Source: Blastococcus saxobsidens
Lineage (GTDB): Bacteria; Actinomycetota; Actinomycetes; Mycobacteriales; Geodermatophilaceae
Assembly (NCBI RefSeq): GCF_010682065.1
Contig: NZ_JAAGWG010000007.1
Location: 62,001 to 126,000 of the forward strand
Direction: 5' to 3'
DNA: 64,000 nucleotides
Below, piece after piece: positions 25,750 to 34,336 of the stretch. Position 1 is the first letter of the stretch; every line of letters starts with the position of its first letter. The notes below the pieces were generated by a model. It saw only the letters and a program-made list of their open reading frames with translations, was not told where the DNA came from and ran no database searches. Made by a program: the position numbers and the translations under genes.

Positions 25750-26973
25750 ATGGACATCGGCGCAGTCCTGGAGAAGGTCGAGGCAGCGGCCCCGATCGAG
25801 GCGGTCGAGGCGGTGAGCGCCGCGCTCGCCGAGATGATCGGCGCCCACCGGGTCACCTTCCTGATCGCCGACTTCAGCGGCCGGTCCGTCGTCCGGCTGA
25901 CCTCCGCCGGCACCGTTCCCGGCGCCCGCAGCCACGGGCCCGAGCAGGCCGAGACCCTGCCCCTGGCCGGGACCGTCTACGCGCAGGTGCTGCGCACCCA
26001 GCAGATGGACGTGACGCCGCAGGACGGGGGCACCCGGTTGATCGCCCCGGTCACCGACCGGGGCGACGCGATCGGGCTGATCGAGATGGTGCTGCCCCGG
26101 ACGCCCACCGACACCGAGCTGAGCGACGTCCGCAGCGCCGCGCACGCGCTGGCCTACGTCGTCATCGCGGCCCGCCGGCACACCGACGTCTTCGAGTGGG
26201 GCCACCGCTCCACCCCCTTCGCCCTCGCCGCGGAGATCCAGCGACGACTGCTCCCGGCCTCCTACACGTGCGAGGCGGGGCAGTTCACCCTGGCCGGCTG
26301 GCTGGAGCCGGCGGGATCGGTGGGCGGGGACACGTTCGACTACGCGCTCGACCGGACCTGCCTGCACCTCTCGATCACCGACGCGGTCGGCCACCAGGTC
26401 TCGGCGGCGCTGCTGGCCACCCTGCTGGTCGGGGCCCTCCGCAACGGCCGCCGGCGCGGTCTCGACCTCGCCGAGCAGGCGCGCTACGCCAACGACTCGC
26501 TGGCCCACAACGCCGCGGCGGGCGGCTTCGTCACCGGCCTGCTGGTCCGGGTCGACCTGGAGACCGGCCGGGCGGAGGCGATCAACGCGGGGCACACCGT
26601 GCCGCTGCGGCTGCGCGACGGCAAGGTGGAGGAGCTCGGCCTCCGCGTCGAGCCGCCCTTCGGCGTCGTCCCGGACAAGTCCTTCCAGGTGCAGGAGTTC
26701 CCCCTCGAGCCCGGGGACCGCATCGTCTTCTTGACCGACGGGATGCTCGAGCGCAACGCGGCCGAGCTCGACGTCGCCGCGGCACTGGCTCGCAGCGCGG
26801 GCCTGCACCCCCGCGAGGTGGTCCACGAGCTGGGCGCCGCCGTCCTGCAGGCGACGGACGGCAACCTGCGGGACGACGCCACCATGATGTGCCTGGACTG
26901 GTACGGCGGCCCGCACCGCAGCCGCGCCACGGAGCAGGGCGCCGATCCGGACCGCGCTTCGGCGCCCAGGTGA
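25750..26973 (+). CDS. GAF-domain PP2C/SpoIIE-type serine phosphatase
   Basis: A 407-residue cytoplasmic protein. Residues about 15-150 are GAF-like (AEMIGAHRVTFLIADFSGRS). Residues about 165-390 are a SpoIIE/RsbU phosphatase domain: EIQRRLLPASY starts it, LEPAGSVGGDTFDY holds the first metal Asp, and ITDAVGHQVSAALLATLLVGAL, INAGHTVPLRL, FLTDGMLERNA and LRDDATMMCLDW follow. The usual DxxGHG is DAVGHQ here. Such phosphatases reverse anti-sigma or anti-anti-sigma phosphorylation; no partner gene is adjacent. ATG start with GGAGGATCTCGGA upstream. Confidence 0.88.
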   Translation: MDIGAVLEKVEAAAPIEAVEAVSAALAEMIGAHRVTFLIADFSGRSVVRLTSAGTVPGARSHGPEQAETLPLAGTVYAQVLRTQQMDVTPQDGGTRLIAPVTDRGDAIGLIEMVLPRTPTDTELSDVRSAAHALAYVVIAARRHTDVFEWGHRSTPFALAAEIQRRLLPASYTCEAGQFTLAGWLEPAGSVGGDTFDYALDRTCLHLSITDAVGHQVSAALLATLLVGALRNGRRRGLDLAEQARYANDSLAHNAAAGGFVTGLLVRVDLETGRAEAINAGHTVPLRLRDGKVEELGLRVEPPFGVVPDKSFQVQEFPLEPGDRIVFLTDGMLERNAAELDVAAALARSAGLHPREVVHELGAAVLQATDGNLRDDATMMCLDWYGGPHRSRATEQGADPDRASAPR

Positions 26974-27007
26974 CCGGCGGGTGCCACCCGCACCGCCGCG
27001 CGCCCGG

Positions 27008-27013
27008 TAGCGT
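27008..27013 (+). promoter_or_regulatory. -10 hexamer for psd
   Basis: TAGCGT, 9 nt before the ATG at 27023; leaderless type. Confidence 0.55.
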
Positions 27014-27022
27014 TTGCCCACG

Positions 27023-27688
27023 ATGCGCATCGATCCCGCCGGCTGGCCCTTCATCACCGGACCGCTGGCCCCCGCCGCCCTGCTCGCGGCCGGAGGCCGG
27101 GCCACCGGCCGACGCCGGCTCCGCCTGGCCGCGTGGCCCTTCCTCGGCCTCTCCGCCTACATGGCGCTGTTCTTCCGCGACCCCGACCGCCGCTGCGACA
27201 GCACGCCGCCCGCGGCCGACGACGTCATCTCGCCCGCCGACGGCATGGTCATGGTCGCGGGCGAGCCGCAGGAGGGCGTCGCCCCCGAGGGCGACTGGCA
27301 GCAGATCAGCGTCTTCCTGTCGGTCGTCGACGTGCACGTCAACCGCTCCCCGTACCGCGGCGAGGTCGTGGAGAGCTCCTACCGCAAGGGGAGCTTCCTG
27401 GCCGCCTACCGCAAGGAGTCCGCGCACCGGAACGAGCGCAGCGAGCTGTGGCTGCGCGACGGCGACCGCACGGTCGTCTTCCGGCAGATCGTCGGCGTGC
27501 TGGCCCGCCGGATCGTCACCCGCACCGGCGTCGGGCAGACCCTGGCGACCGGTGAGCGCATGGGCCTGATGAAGTTCGGTTCCCGAATGGACGTCTTCGT
27601 GCCTCGCGAGTGCGAGGTCCTCGTGACCAAGGGCCAGCGCGTGCGGGGCGGCGAGACCGTCATCGCCCGCTGGCCCTCGACCCGCTGA
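27023..27688 (+). CDS. psd: Phosphatidylserine decarboxylase (short form)
   Basis: A 221-residue proenzyme that makes phosphatidylethanolamine. Two N-terminal hydrophobic segments (12-27, 36-52) anchor it. VISPADGMVM (about 69-78), VFLSVVDVHVNRSP (about 99-112) and the cleavage region KFGSRMD with Ser187, the pyruvoyl precursor, are family features of the short bacterial type. It precedes pssA by 11 bp, so substrate maker and user are in one operon. Confidence 0.93.
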   Translation: MRIDPAGWPFITGPLAPAALLAAGGRATGRRRLRLAAWPFLGLSAYMALFFRDPDRRCDSTPPAADDVISPADGMVMVAGEPQEGVAPEGDWQQISVFLSVVDVHVNRSPYRGEVVESSYRKGSFLAAYRKESAHRNERSELWLRDGDRTVVFRQIVGVLARRIVTRTGVGQTLATGERMGLMKFGSRMDVFVPRECEVLVTKGQRVRGGETVIARWPSTR

Positions 27689-27699
27689 GGGGGCTCCCT

Positions 27700-28527
27700 G
27701 TGCCCAGCTCCCCGTCCGGTCACCGCCGGCCGCAGACCCGGCGCACGGCCACCGTGGAGTTCGTCCGCGGTTCGGTGCGCGGCAGCCGGCGACGGGCCCT
27801 GGCGACGCTCCCCAGCCTCTTCACGCTCGCCAACATGCTCTGCGGGTTCGCCGCGATCCTGGTGTCCATCCGCGGGGACCACACGCTGGCCGCCGTCCTC
27901 ATCGGGCTGTCGGTGCTCTTCGACATCACCGACGGCGCGGTCGCGCGCCTGGTCGGGGCGGTGACGCCCTTCGGGCTGCAGTTCGACTCGCTGGCCGACC
28001 TGGTGTCCTTCGGGCTCGCCCCGGCACTGCTGGCGTTCACCCTGTTCTCCGAGGGACGCGACGAGTGGGACCCGCTCGGCTGGGTGGTCTGCTTCCTCTG
28101 GGTGGCCTGCGCCGCGATCCGGCTGGCCCGCTTCAACGTCACGATCGACCCGACGGCGGACAAGCGGTACTTCATCGGCCTGCCGAGCCCGGGCGCCGCC
28201 GGCGTGGTGCTGGCCTCGGTGTTCGCCTTCGGCGACGAGATGCAGGGCCGCGACCGGCTCTGGGTGCTGCTGGTCGTCGCCCTGCCTGCTCTGCTGATGG
28301 TCAGCAACGTCCGCTTCCGCTCGTTCCGCTCCCTGGTGAGCCCGAAGAGCGGGAAGCCGTACGGCCTGATCGCGACGGCGGTGCTGCTGGTGATCGGCTT
28401 CGCGCTGTCCCCCGTCGTCACCGGCTGCCTGCTCGCCTACGGCTACCTGTTCGCCCCGGTGCTCGTGCCGGTGTTCGCCCCGCTGGCCCGGTTGGTGCCG
28501 GCCCGGGTCCGGGAGGTCCTGCTGTGA
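27700..28527 (+). CDS. pssA: CDP-diacylglycerol-serine O-phosphatidyltransferase
   Basis: A 275-residue membrane enzyme forming phosphatidylserine from CDP-diacylglycerol and serine. The CDP-alcohol phosphotransferase signature D-G-x2-A-R-x8-G-x3-D-x3-D is complete, from DGAVAR (near 82) to GLQFDSLAD. About eight hydrophobic segments follow an Arg-rich N-terminus. GTG start with GAGGGGG upstream. It feeds psd directly upstream in the same operon. A 103-bp GC-rich gap with several short inverted repeats follows. Confidence 0.93.
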   Translation: MPSSPSGHRRPQTRRTATVEFVRGSVRGSRRRALATLPSLFTLANMLCGFAAILVSIRGDHTLAAVLIGLSVLFDITDGAVARLVGAVTPFGLQFDSLADLVSFGLAPALLAFTLFSEGRDEWDPLGWVVCFLWVACAAIRLARFNVTIDPTADKRYFIGLPSPGAAGVVLASVFAFGDEMQGRDRLWVLLVVALPALLMVSNVRFRSFRSLVSPKSGKPYGLIATAVLLVIGFALSPVVTGCLLAYGYLFAPVLVPVFAPLARLVPARVREVLL

Positions 28528-28630
28528 GGGGACAGGGCCGTGAGCATCGCCCCTGGCTGGCGGCACCTCCCGCTTGCGGGGGACAGCGACCGAGGAGCGG
28601 AGCGGCCCGCGGCAGCGAACGAGGGCAGCT

Positions 28631-29107
28631 GTGAGCGTCCGCCCTGTCCGGCCTGACGACGTCCCCGCCGTGGTGGGTCTGGTGCGGGAGCTGGCCGAGT
28701 ACGAGAAGGCGCTGCACGAGGTCCGGCTCACCGAGGAGCAGCTCGCCGACTGCCTGTTCGGCGACACCCCGGCGCTCTTCGGCCACGTAGCAGAGCGGGA
28801 CGGCGAGGTCGTCGGAGTCGCGCTCTGGTTCCTGAACTTCTCCACCTGGCGCGGCACGCACGGCATCCACCTCGAGGACCTCTACGTCCAGCCGCAGCAC
28901 CGCGGCACAGGGCTGGGCAAGGAGCTGCTGCGGACGCTCGCGGCGGTGTGCGTCGAACGCGGCTACTCCCGGCTGGAGTGGTCGGTGCTGGACTGGAACA
29001 CCCCGTCGATCGACTTCTACAAGGCCGCCGGCGCCGTCGCGATGGACGAGTGGACGGTCTTCCGGCTCACCGATGACGCCCTGGCGAACTTCTCGGTCCG
29101 TCGTTGA
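28631..29107 (+). CDS. GNAT N-acetyltransferase (diamine acetyltransferase-like)
   Basis: A 158-residue acetyltransferase. RPDDVPAVVGLVRELAEYEKA begins the fold, LEDLYVQPQHRGTGLGKELL (about 83-102) is the acetyl-CoA site with R/Q-x-x-G-x-G, and WSVLDWNTPSIDFYKAAGA near 125-143 is the SAT-type C-terminal block. Spermidine/spermine acetyltransferase relatives share this layout; the substrate is not known here. GTG start with GAGGGCAGCT before it. Confidence 0.85.
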   Translation: MSVRPVRPDDVPAVVGLVRELAEYEKALHEVRLTEEQLADCLFGDTPALFGHVAERDGEVVGVALWFLNFSTWRGTHGIHLEDLYVQPQHRGTGLGKELLRTLAAVCVERGYSRLEWSVLDWNTPSIDFYKAAGAVAMDEWTVFRLTDDALANFSVRR

Positions 29108-29135
29108 GCCCGCACGCGACGGCCGCGCACGGCAC

Positions 29136-29141
29136 TAGCGT
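29136..29141 (+). promoter_or_regulatory. -10 hexamer for the HAD phosphatase
   Basis: TAGCGT, 7 nt before the GTG at 29149; leaderless type and the reason for choosing that start. Confidence 0.55.
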
Positions 29142-29148
29142 GGACGCC

Positions 29149-29931
29149 GTGACCACCGAGCGCGGACCGATCGAGTGCTGGCTGACCGACATGGACGGCG
29201 TCCTGGTGCACGAGGGCAACGCCCTCCCCGGCGCCAAGGAGTTCCTCGACCGGCTGGTCGAGAAGCGCCGCCGGTTCCTCGTGCTGACCAACAACTCGAT
29301 CTTCACACCGCGCGACCTGGCCGCCCGGCTCGCCCGGGGCGGGCTGCAGGTGCCGGAGGAGGCGATCTTCACCTCGGCGCTGGCCACCGCCGACTTCCTC
29401 AGCGCGCAGCTGCCCGGCGGTTCGGCCTACGTCATCGGCGAGGCCGGCCTGACCACCGCGCTCCACGAGGTCGGCTACACGATGACCGACACCGACCCGG
29501 ACTACGTCGTGCTCGGCGAGACCCGCACGTACTCGTTCGAGGCGATCACCCGCGCCATCCGGTTGGTCGCCAACGGGGCCCGGTTCATCGCCACGAACCC
29601 CGACGTCACCGGCCCCTCCCCCGAGGGCCCGCTGCCGGCCACCGGCTCGGTCGCCGCGATGATCACCGCCGCCACCGGCGCCAAGCCCTACTTCGTCGGC
29701 AAGCCCAACCCGATGATGTTCCGCAGCGCCATGAACCGGATCGAGGCGCACTCGGAGTCCACCATGATGGTCGGCGACCGCATGGACACCGACGTCGTGG
29801 CCGGGATCGAGGCCGGGCTGGAGACGATCCTCGTCCTGACCGGCTCCACGTCCGCGGCCGAGGTGAGCCGCTTCCCGTTCCGTCCCAGCCGGGTGTGCGA
29901 CTCGATCGCCGACGTCATCGACCTGGTCTAG
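29149..29931 (+). CDS. HAD-IIA family sugar/nucleotide phosphatase (NagD-like)
   Basis: A 260-residue phosphatase with the HAD motifs in order: DMDGVLV (nucleophile Asp near residue 14), TNNS near 45, KPNPMMF near 185 (Lys) and VGDRMDTDV near 207 (acidic pair). The insert between motifs is of the C2 type, as in NagD and 4-nitrophenylphosphatases. In-frame starts at TTG 29104 and GTG 29140 exist. Its stop overlaps that of the converging gene within the palindrome CTAG (29928-29931). Confidence 0.9.
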   Translation: MTTERGPIECWLTDMDGVLVHEGNALPGAKEFLDRLVEKRRRFLVLTNNSIFTPRDLAARLARGGLQVPEEAIFTSALATADFLSAQLPGGSAYVIGEAGLTTALHEVGYTMTDTDPDYVVLGETRTYSFEAITRAIRLVANGARFIATNPDVTGPSPEGPLPATGSVAAMITAATGAKPYFVGKPNPMMFRSAMNRIEAHSESTMMVGDRMDTDVVAGIEAGLETILVLTGSTSAAEVSRFPFRPSRVCDSIADVIDLV

Positions 29932-30410
29932 CGCCCGAGGTACGCCAGCCGCGACTCGGGCGTGGCCAGCGAGTAGAGCACCGTGACCACCAGCGCCAGG
30001 ATCGGCAGGCCGATCAGCGGCTGCTGGGCGGAGAAGGCGAACGTGAAGCCCACCAGCGCCAGGAACAGCTGGAGCGCGATCACGGGCCCGCGCGCCCAGC
30101 CGGCCACCCGGGACAGCCCGACGGCACCGGCGCCCAGCACGCCCGCGGCCAGCGAGGCCAGCACCACCTCGGCCAGCGCCCGCGCCGTGCTCTCGGCGTT
30201 CCCGGTGACCGTCAGGTAGAGCAGGACCAGCGCGCCCACCGTGAAGGCGGCGGCCTCGACGCCGACCGCCAGCGCCGCCCGCCGCAGCGACGGCGGCGCC
30301 TCCGTCCGCGGCCCCGCGGGACGGGCGGCCGGCTCGGCCGCGGCCGCGCCGAACAGCCGGTCGGCCAGCCGGCGGGGCGGCTGGGGCGGCGTGCTCCGGT
30401 GCTCGGTCAC
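29928..30410 (-). CDS. Small integral membrane protein, unknown
   Basis: A 160-residue protein with a Pro/Ala/Arg-rich cytoplasmic N-terminus (1-45) and four hydrophobic segments (about 47-70, 80-100, 107-122, 127-147). No catalytic or binding motif is recognised. The GTG start lies 6 nt after a TAATCT hexamer on its strand. It is convergent with the HAD gene and divergent from the lipid kinase. Confidence 0.7.
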   Translation of the reverse strand: MTEHRSTPPQPPRRLADRLFGAAAAEPAARPAGPRTEAPPSLRRAALAVGVEAAAFTVGALVLLYLTVTGNAESTARALAEVVLASLAAGVLGAGAVGLSRVAGWARGPVIALQLFLALVGFTFAFSAQQPLIGLPILALVVTVLYSLATPESRLAYLGR

Positions 30411-30416
30411 GCGCCG

Positions 30417-30422
30417 AGATTA
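30417..30422 (-). promoter_or_regulatory. -10 hexamer for the membrane protein gene
   Basis: TAATCT on the minus strand, 6 nt before the GTG at 30410. Confidence 0.5.
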
Positions 30423-30491
30423 CGCGGCGGGAGCGTCAGGGCCGTCCGGCGCCGACCTCCCGGCCTCCCGCGTGCACGCGCGCACCCTGGT

Positions 30492-30497
30492 TAGCCT
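30492..30497 (+). promoter_or_regulatory. -10 hexamer for the lipid kinase
   Basis: TAGCCT, 6 nt before the ATG at 30504; leaderless type. Confidence 0.55.
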
Positions 30498-30503
30498 GGC
30501 GGT

Positions 30504-31529
30504 ATGCGCGCGCTCGTGGTCGTCAACCCGGCGGCGACCACCACGTCGGCCAAGATGCGTGACGTGCTGGTCGGCGCCCTCACCAGCGAGCTCAAGGTCG
30601 AGGTCGTCCACACCGCCCACCGGGGTCACGCCCGCGAGCTCGGTGCCCGCGCGGCGGCCGACGGCGTCGACCTGGTGATCGCGGTCGGCGGTGACGGCAC
30701 CGTGAACGAGGTGGTCAACGGACTGCTCACCGACGGGCCCGCACCCGGGCTGCCCGCGCTGGCCGTCGTCCCCGGCGGCTCCACGAACGTCTTCTCCCGG
30801 GCGCTCGGCCGGTCCCGCGACCCGATCGAGGCGACCGCCGAGATCATCGACTCCCTCCGCGCGGGGCGGACCCGGATGATCTCGCTCGGCAGCATCACCG
30901 CCACCGGCACGAGCACCGCCGCCGTCACCGGGGTGGCCCCCGGCTCCGCCGAGGAGGTCGCCGAGCACGACGCCCGCGATCACGACGGCGGGTGGACGGC
31001 GCCGCGGTACTTCGTGTTCGCCGCCGGCTTCGGCTTCGACGCCGACGTCATCGCCCGCGTGGAGGCGCACCGCGCCCAGGGGCGGCGCTCGACCGGCGCC
31101 CTCTACGTGCGGCAGGCGACGCACGCGTTCTTCTTCGGGCGCGACCGCCGCCGCCCCGCGATGACCCTGCGGATCCCGGGCGAGCCGGACGTGGCGGGGC
31201 TGTTCCTCTGCCTGATCTCCAACGTCAGCCCCTGGACCTATCTCGGCGCGCGGGCGGTGAACCCGACCCCGGACGCATCCTTCGAGACCGGCCTGGACGT
31301 CTTCGCCCTGGGACGGACCAGCACGGTGCGGATGCTGCGCGCCCTCCGCCAGACGATGACCCGCGAGCCCGACCTCCGCGGCCGCGGCCTGCACCGCCGT
31401 CACGACCTCGCCGAGCTGACCCTCGACGCGGTTCGACCGCAGGGGTGGCAGGTCGACGGCGAGCACCTCGGCACCGCCACCGGCGTCCGGATACGGAACG
31501 TCCCGAACGCGCTCCGCGTGGTGTCCTGA
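30504..31529 (+). CDS. Diacylglycerol/lipid kinase family protein
   Basis: A 341-residue kinase of the DagK/YegS superfamily. VVVNPAATTTSAK starts the catalytic domain, VGGDGTVNEVVNGLL (about 59-73) is the nucleotide-binding GGDGT block, and VPGGSTNVFSRALG (about 87-100) follows. The C-terminal beta domain includes the FGFDADVIARVEAHR segment near 177. It probably phosphorylates diacylglycerol or a related lipid, recycling it toward CDP-diacylglycerol. Monocistronic, ending about 280 bp before whiB1. Confidence 0.9.
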   Translation: MRALVVVNPAATTTSAKMRDVLVGALTSELKVEVVHTAHRGHARELGARAAADGVDLVIAVGGDGTVNEVVNGLLTDGPAPGLPALAVVPGGSTNVFSRALGRSRDPIEATAEIIDSLRAGRTRMISLGSITATGTSTAAVTGVAPGSAEEVAEHDARDHDGGWTAPRYFVFAAGFGFDADVIARVEAHRAQGRRSTGALYVRQATHAFFFGRDRRRPAMTLRIPGEPDVAGLFLCLISNVSPWTYLGARAVNPTPDASFETGLDVFALGRTSTVRMLRALRQTMTREPDLRGRGLHRRHDLAELTLDAVRPQGWQVDGEHLGTATGVRIRNVPNALRVVS

Positions 31530-31595
31530 CCGCAGGCCCGCAAGCTCTGGCCGGAAAGGTTCGCCCCCACGAGTGGCGGGCCTACCACGTGCGTG

Positions 31596-31609
31596 GTGAG
31601 GTTGCTCAC
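31596..31609 (+). promoter_or_regulatory. CRP-family operator upstream of whiB1
   Basis: GTGA-GGTTGC-TCAC, a symmetric GTGA-N6-TCAC site matching the CRP/GlxR consensus. In M. tuberculosis whiB1 is controlled by the CRP homologue Rv3676 through such sites. Here it lies about 200 bp before the start codon and about 28 bp upstream of a TTGACT -35-like hexamer (31637-31642). A clear -10 is not seen (AAACAT at 31659-31664 is the best). The rest of the 277-bp leader holds a small hairpin GGCAG-TAG-CTGCC near 31700. Confidence 0.5.
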
Positions 31610-31806
31610 GCGGGGGTTCGGGCGAGGTTGATTCCCTTGACTTGCGACTTTCCCGTGAAAACATCGCTGCAGGAACGCAACCTGCCGGTAACAAGCAGGC
31701 AGTAGCTGCCGACATGGCGCTGGGCAACCGGTGTCGGCCCGGCGAGGCGGACCGAGCAGGGCGACTGACGCACCTGACCGTAGACGACATCGAGGAGTAC
31801 GAAGCC

Positions 31807-32058
31807 ATGGACTGGCGCCACCGCGCGCTCTGCCGGGACGAGGATCCGGAGCTGTTCTTCCCCATCGGGACGACCGGCCCGGCGACCGTCCAGATCGAGC
31901 AGGCGAAGGCCGTGTGCCAGCGCTGCCCCGTCGTGCAGTCGTGTCTTGACTGGGCTCTCCGCTCCGGTCAGGACTCCGGCGTCTGGGGTGGCCTCTCCGA
32001 GGACGAGCGACGCGCGCTCAAGCGTCGTCAGGCTCGCACCCGGGTGGCCACCGCCTGA
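31807..32058 (+). CDS. whiB1: WhiB1-type iron-sulfur transcription factor
   Basis: An 83-residue WhiB-like protein. The four cluster ligands are Cys9, Cys37, Cys40 and Cys46 (C...C-x2-C-x5-C), followed by the GVWGG turn at 58-62 and a basic C-terminus (RRALKRRQARTR) for DNA contact. WhiB1 binds a nitric-oxide-sensitive [4Fe-4S] cluster and interacts with the primary sigma factor. The ATG at 31807 has GAGGAG before it; upstream in-frame codons are leader. The neighbourhood (pdtaS, biotin carrier, rsrA, sigR) matches the mycobacterial whiB1 locus. Confidence 0.95.
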   Translation: MDWRHRALCRDEDPELFFPIGTTGPATVQIEQAKAVCQRCPVVQSCLDWALRSGQDSGVWGGLSEDERRALKRRQARTRVATA

Positions 32059-32120
32059 TCTCCGGGCACGATCGGCTGCACGGGTACCCCCGGGCAGCCA
32101 CCGCAGCACAGGGACCGCCA

Positions 32121-32156
32121 CGAGGCCGGTCCGGGACCCGTCCCGGACCGGCCTCG
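32121..32156. terminator. Perfect 17-bp-stem hairpin between whiB1 and pdtaS
   Basis: CGAGGCCGGTCCGGGAC and its inverse separated by a 2-nt loop, between two convergent genes. No T-tract on either strand; probable bidirectional terminator. Confidence 0.8.
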
Positions 32157-32210
32157 GCGCATCCTGGGCCGCGTCGGCGCAGCGGCTCACCGCCACGGCG
32201 ACGCGGCGGC

Positions 32211-33692
32211 TCAGCGGCGTGGCCAGCCGGCGGCGGGCAGCTCCAGCACCACCTCGGTCCCCTGGGCGCCCTGCGGGGCGCCCATCGTCAACGTCCCGCC
32301 GAGCTCGCTGGTGACCAGGGTCCGCACGATCTGCAGACCCAGCCGGTCGCTGGCCGCGGGGTCGAACCCCGCCGGCAGCCCCCGGCCGTTGTCCCGCACC
32401 CGGACGACGAGGTCGTCCCCGGTGCGCTCGGCCACGAGCTCGATGACGCCGGGCTCCTCCTCGACGAAGGCGTGCTCGGCGGCGTTGTGCAGCAGTTCCG
32501 TGACGGCCAGGACCAGCGGTGTGGCGGCCGCGGCCGGCAGCTCGCCGAAGGACCCGGTGCGCCGCGTCCGGGCGGCCGGGCCGATGGAGGTCAGGTCGCC
32601 CAGCATCGGCAGCACCTGGTCCAGCACGTCGTCGACGTCGACGACGTCCTCCCGGCTGCCGGCGAGCGTCTCGTGCACCACGGCGATGGACGACACCCGG
32701 CGCACCGACTCCTCGAGCGCCGCACGCGCCGCCGGCTCGGTCATCCGGCGGGCCTGCAGCCGCAGCAGCGCCGCCACCGTCTGCAGGTTGTTCTTCACCC
32801 GGTGGTGGATCTCCCGGATGGTCGCGTCCTTGGTCAGCAGCGCGCGGTCGCGACGCCGCACGTCGGTGACGTCCCGGAGGAGGACGAGGGCCCCCGGAGC
32901 GGCTCCGGGCGCCCGCAGCGGCAGGGCGCGCAGCAGCAGCGTGGCGCTGTCGGCCTCGACGTCGACCGGGACGGGGTAGCGCCCGCCCACCGCTGCGGCG
33001 ATGCAGGCCGCGGCGGCCTCGCCCGACACCCGGTCGGTGACCGAGCGGCACGTGACGTCGGCGAGGTCGGCGCCGGCGAGGTCGTCGGCCACCCCGATGC
33101 GCCGGTAGGCCGACACCGCGTTCGGGCTGGCGTAGGTGACCGCCCCCGCCCGGTCGAGCCGCACGAGCCCGTCGCCCACCCGCGGGCCCATCTCCGCGTC
33201 CTGCAGCGAGGTCGGCGGGAACGTCCCCGTCGAGACCATCAGGGAGAGATCGGCGGCGATGTCGAGGTAGGTCAGCTCCAGCGTGGACGGTGACCGGGTC
33301 GCCGCCAGGTTGGTGTCCTTGGCCAGCACGGCGATCGGCACCCCCTCGTGCCGCACCGGGATCACCTCGCGCCGGCGGGGCAGCCGGCCCGACCGGTCCG
33401 GCTCGCCGTCGACGACCGCGGCGCCGTCCCGGTGGGCGACGACGAACAGCTGGGCCGCCTCGCCGTCGACCTCCTCCCCCACCATGTCCTCGGGCCGGCT
33501 GGTCGGCGCGGTCAGCGGCCGGACCTGGGCGACGCACCACCACCCGCCGGAGGACAGCGGCACCCACAGCGTGAGGTCGGCGAAGGCGAGGTCGGCCAGC
33601 AGCTGCCAGTCGGCGACCAGTCGACGGGCGTGGTCGACCTGGGCGGGGCTGGAGGCCGTTCCGCGGGTGAGGCGCTCGGAGAGGCTGCTCAT
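32211..33692 (-). CDS. pdtaS: Sensor histidine kinase, PdtaS type
   Basis: A 493-residue soluble histidine kinase. Residues about 20-160 are a GAF-like sensor (PdtaS N domain), about 180-285 a PAS domain (DGLVRLDRAGAVTYASPNA), then the HisKA_2 dimerisation helix EIHHRVKNNLQTVAALLRL with the phosphoacceptor His296/297. The ATPase domain follows: VTELLHNAAEHAF (N box), VRDNGRGLPAG (G1) and SDRLGLQIVRTL (G2). PdtaS phosphorylates the ANTAR antiterminator PdtaR; no pdtaR is in this window. Its place beside whiB1 matches Rv3220c. Confidence 0.93.
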   Translation of the reverse strand: MSSLSERLTRGTASSPAQVDHARRLVADWQLLADLAFADLTLWVPLSSGGWWCVAQVRPLTAPTSRPEDMVGEEVDGEAAQLFVVAHRDGAAVVDGEPDRSGRLPRRREVIPVRHEGVPIAVLAKDTNLAATRSPSTLELTYLDIAADLSLMVSTGTFPPTSLQDAEMGPRVGDGLVRLDRAGAVTYASPNAVSAYRRIGVADDLAGADLADVTCRSVTDRVSGEAAAACIAAAVGGRYPVPVDVEADSATLLLRALPLRAPGAAPGALVLLRDVTDVRRRDRALLTKDATIREIHHRVKNNLQTVAALLRLQARRMTEPAARAALEESVRRVSSIAVVHETLAGSREDVVDVDDVLDQVLPMLGDLTSIGPAARTRRTGSFGELPAAAATPLVLAVTELLHNAAEHAFVEEEPGVIELVAERTGDDLVVRVRDNGRGLPAGFDPAASDRLGLQIVRTLVTSELGGTLTMGAPQGAQGTEVVLELPAAGWPRR

Positions 33693-33708
33693 GGTGCCCC
33701 GAGCCTAT

Positions 33709-33761
33709 GGCCCCCTGCAGGGGTCGCGGTGAGCGTGCGAGCCGTGGGGGGCAGGGGGTCC
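33709..33761. repeat. Palindromic element copy 5
   Basis: Arms GGCCCCCTGC (33709-33718) and GCAGGGGGTCC (33751-33761) around a GAGCGTGCGAG core. It separates divergent genes, so here it cannot be a simple terminator for either. Confidence 0.75.
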
Positions 33762-33767
33762 GTTTAC

Positions 33768-33773
33768 TACGCT
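33768..33773 (+). promoter_or_regulatory. -10 hexamer for the GNAT gene
   Basis: TACGCT, 6 nt before the GTG at 33780; leaderless type. Confidence 0.55.
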
Positions 33774-33779
33774 CGATGC

Positions 33780-34280
33780 GTGGTGTCCGTCCCCGCGCTG
33801 CGCATCGACAGCGCTGTCCCCGCCGACCACGACCGGATCGCCGAGCTGACCGTCGGCGTCTACGTCGACGGCGAGCTGGCCTCCCCCGCCTACACCGCCG
33901 AACTGGCCGACGTCGCCGGCCGGGCCGAGCGCGCCGAGCTGCTCGTCGTCCGCGACGGCACCGGGCACGTGGTCGGCAGCGTCGCGCTCGTGCTGGAGGG
34001 CGACTTCGGCGAGGTGACCGAGTCCGACGACGAGGCCGGCTTCCGGATGCTGGTGGTGGACCCGGCGGCGCAGGGCCGCGGGATCGGCGCCGCGCTGGTC
34101 CAGGAGTGCCTGGAGCGGGCGCGGGCCGCGGGCAAGCGGCGCGTGGTCATCTCCACCGGGACGCGGATGACGGCCGCGCACCGGCTCTACGAGCGGCTGG
34201 GGTTCAGCCGGCTGCCGGAGCGGGACTGGACGCCGGTTCCCGGGATCGACCTGCTGGTCTACGCCAGGGAGCTCTGCTGA
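33780..34280 (+). CDS. GNAT N-acetyltransferase
   Basis: A 166-residue acetyltransferase. The acetyl-CoA site is MLVVDPAAQGRGIGAALVQE (about 83-102) with Q/R-x-x-G-x-G/A, and the C-terminal HRLYERLGFSRLPERDW (about 136-152) is typical of small-molecule or protein N-acetyltransferases. Substrate unknown. GTG at 33780 or 33783 can start it. The TGA stop is the first base of a palindromic element. Confidence 0.85.
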   Translation: MVSVPALRIDSAVPADHDRIAELTVGVYVDGELASPAYTAELADVAGRAERAELLVVRDGTGHVVGSVALVLEGDFGEVTESDDEAGFRMLVVDPAAQGRGIGAALVQECLERARAAGKRRVVISTGTRMTAAHRLYERLGFSRLPERDWTPVPGIDLLVYARELC

Positions 34281-34282
34281 AG

Positions 34283-34335
34283 GACCCCGTCCTCCTCACC
34301 CCTCGCACGCTCGGGGCGAGCCTCCGGACGAGGCC
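34283..34335. repeat. Palindromic element copy 6 (likely bidirectional terminator)
   Basis: GACCCCGTCC (34283-34292) and GGACGAGGCC (34326-34335), inner arms CTCACCCC and GGGGCGAG. It lies between the stops of two convergent genes. Confidence 0.8.
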
Positions 34336-34336
34336 G

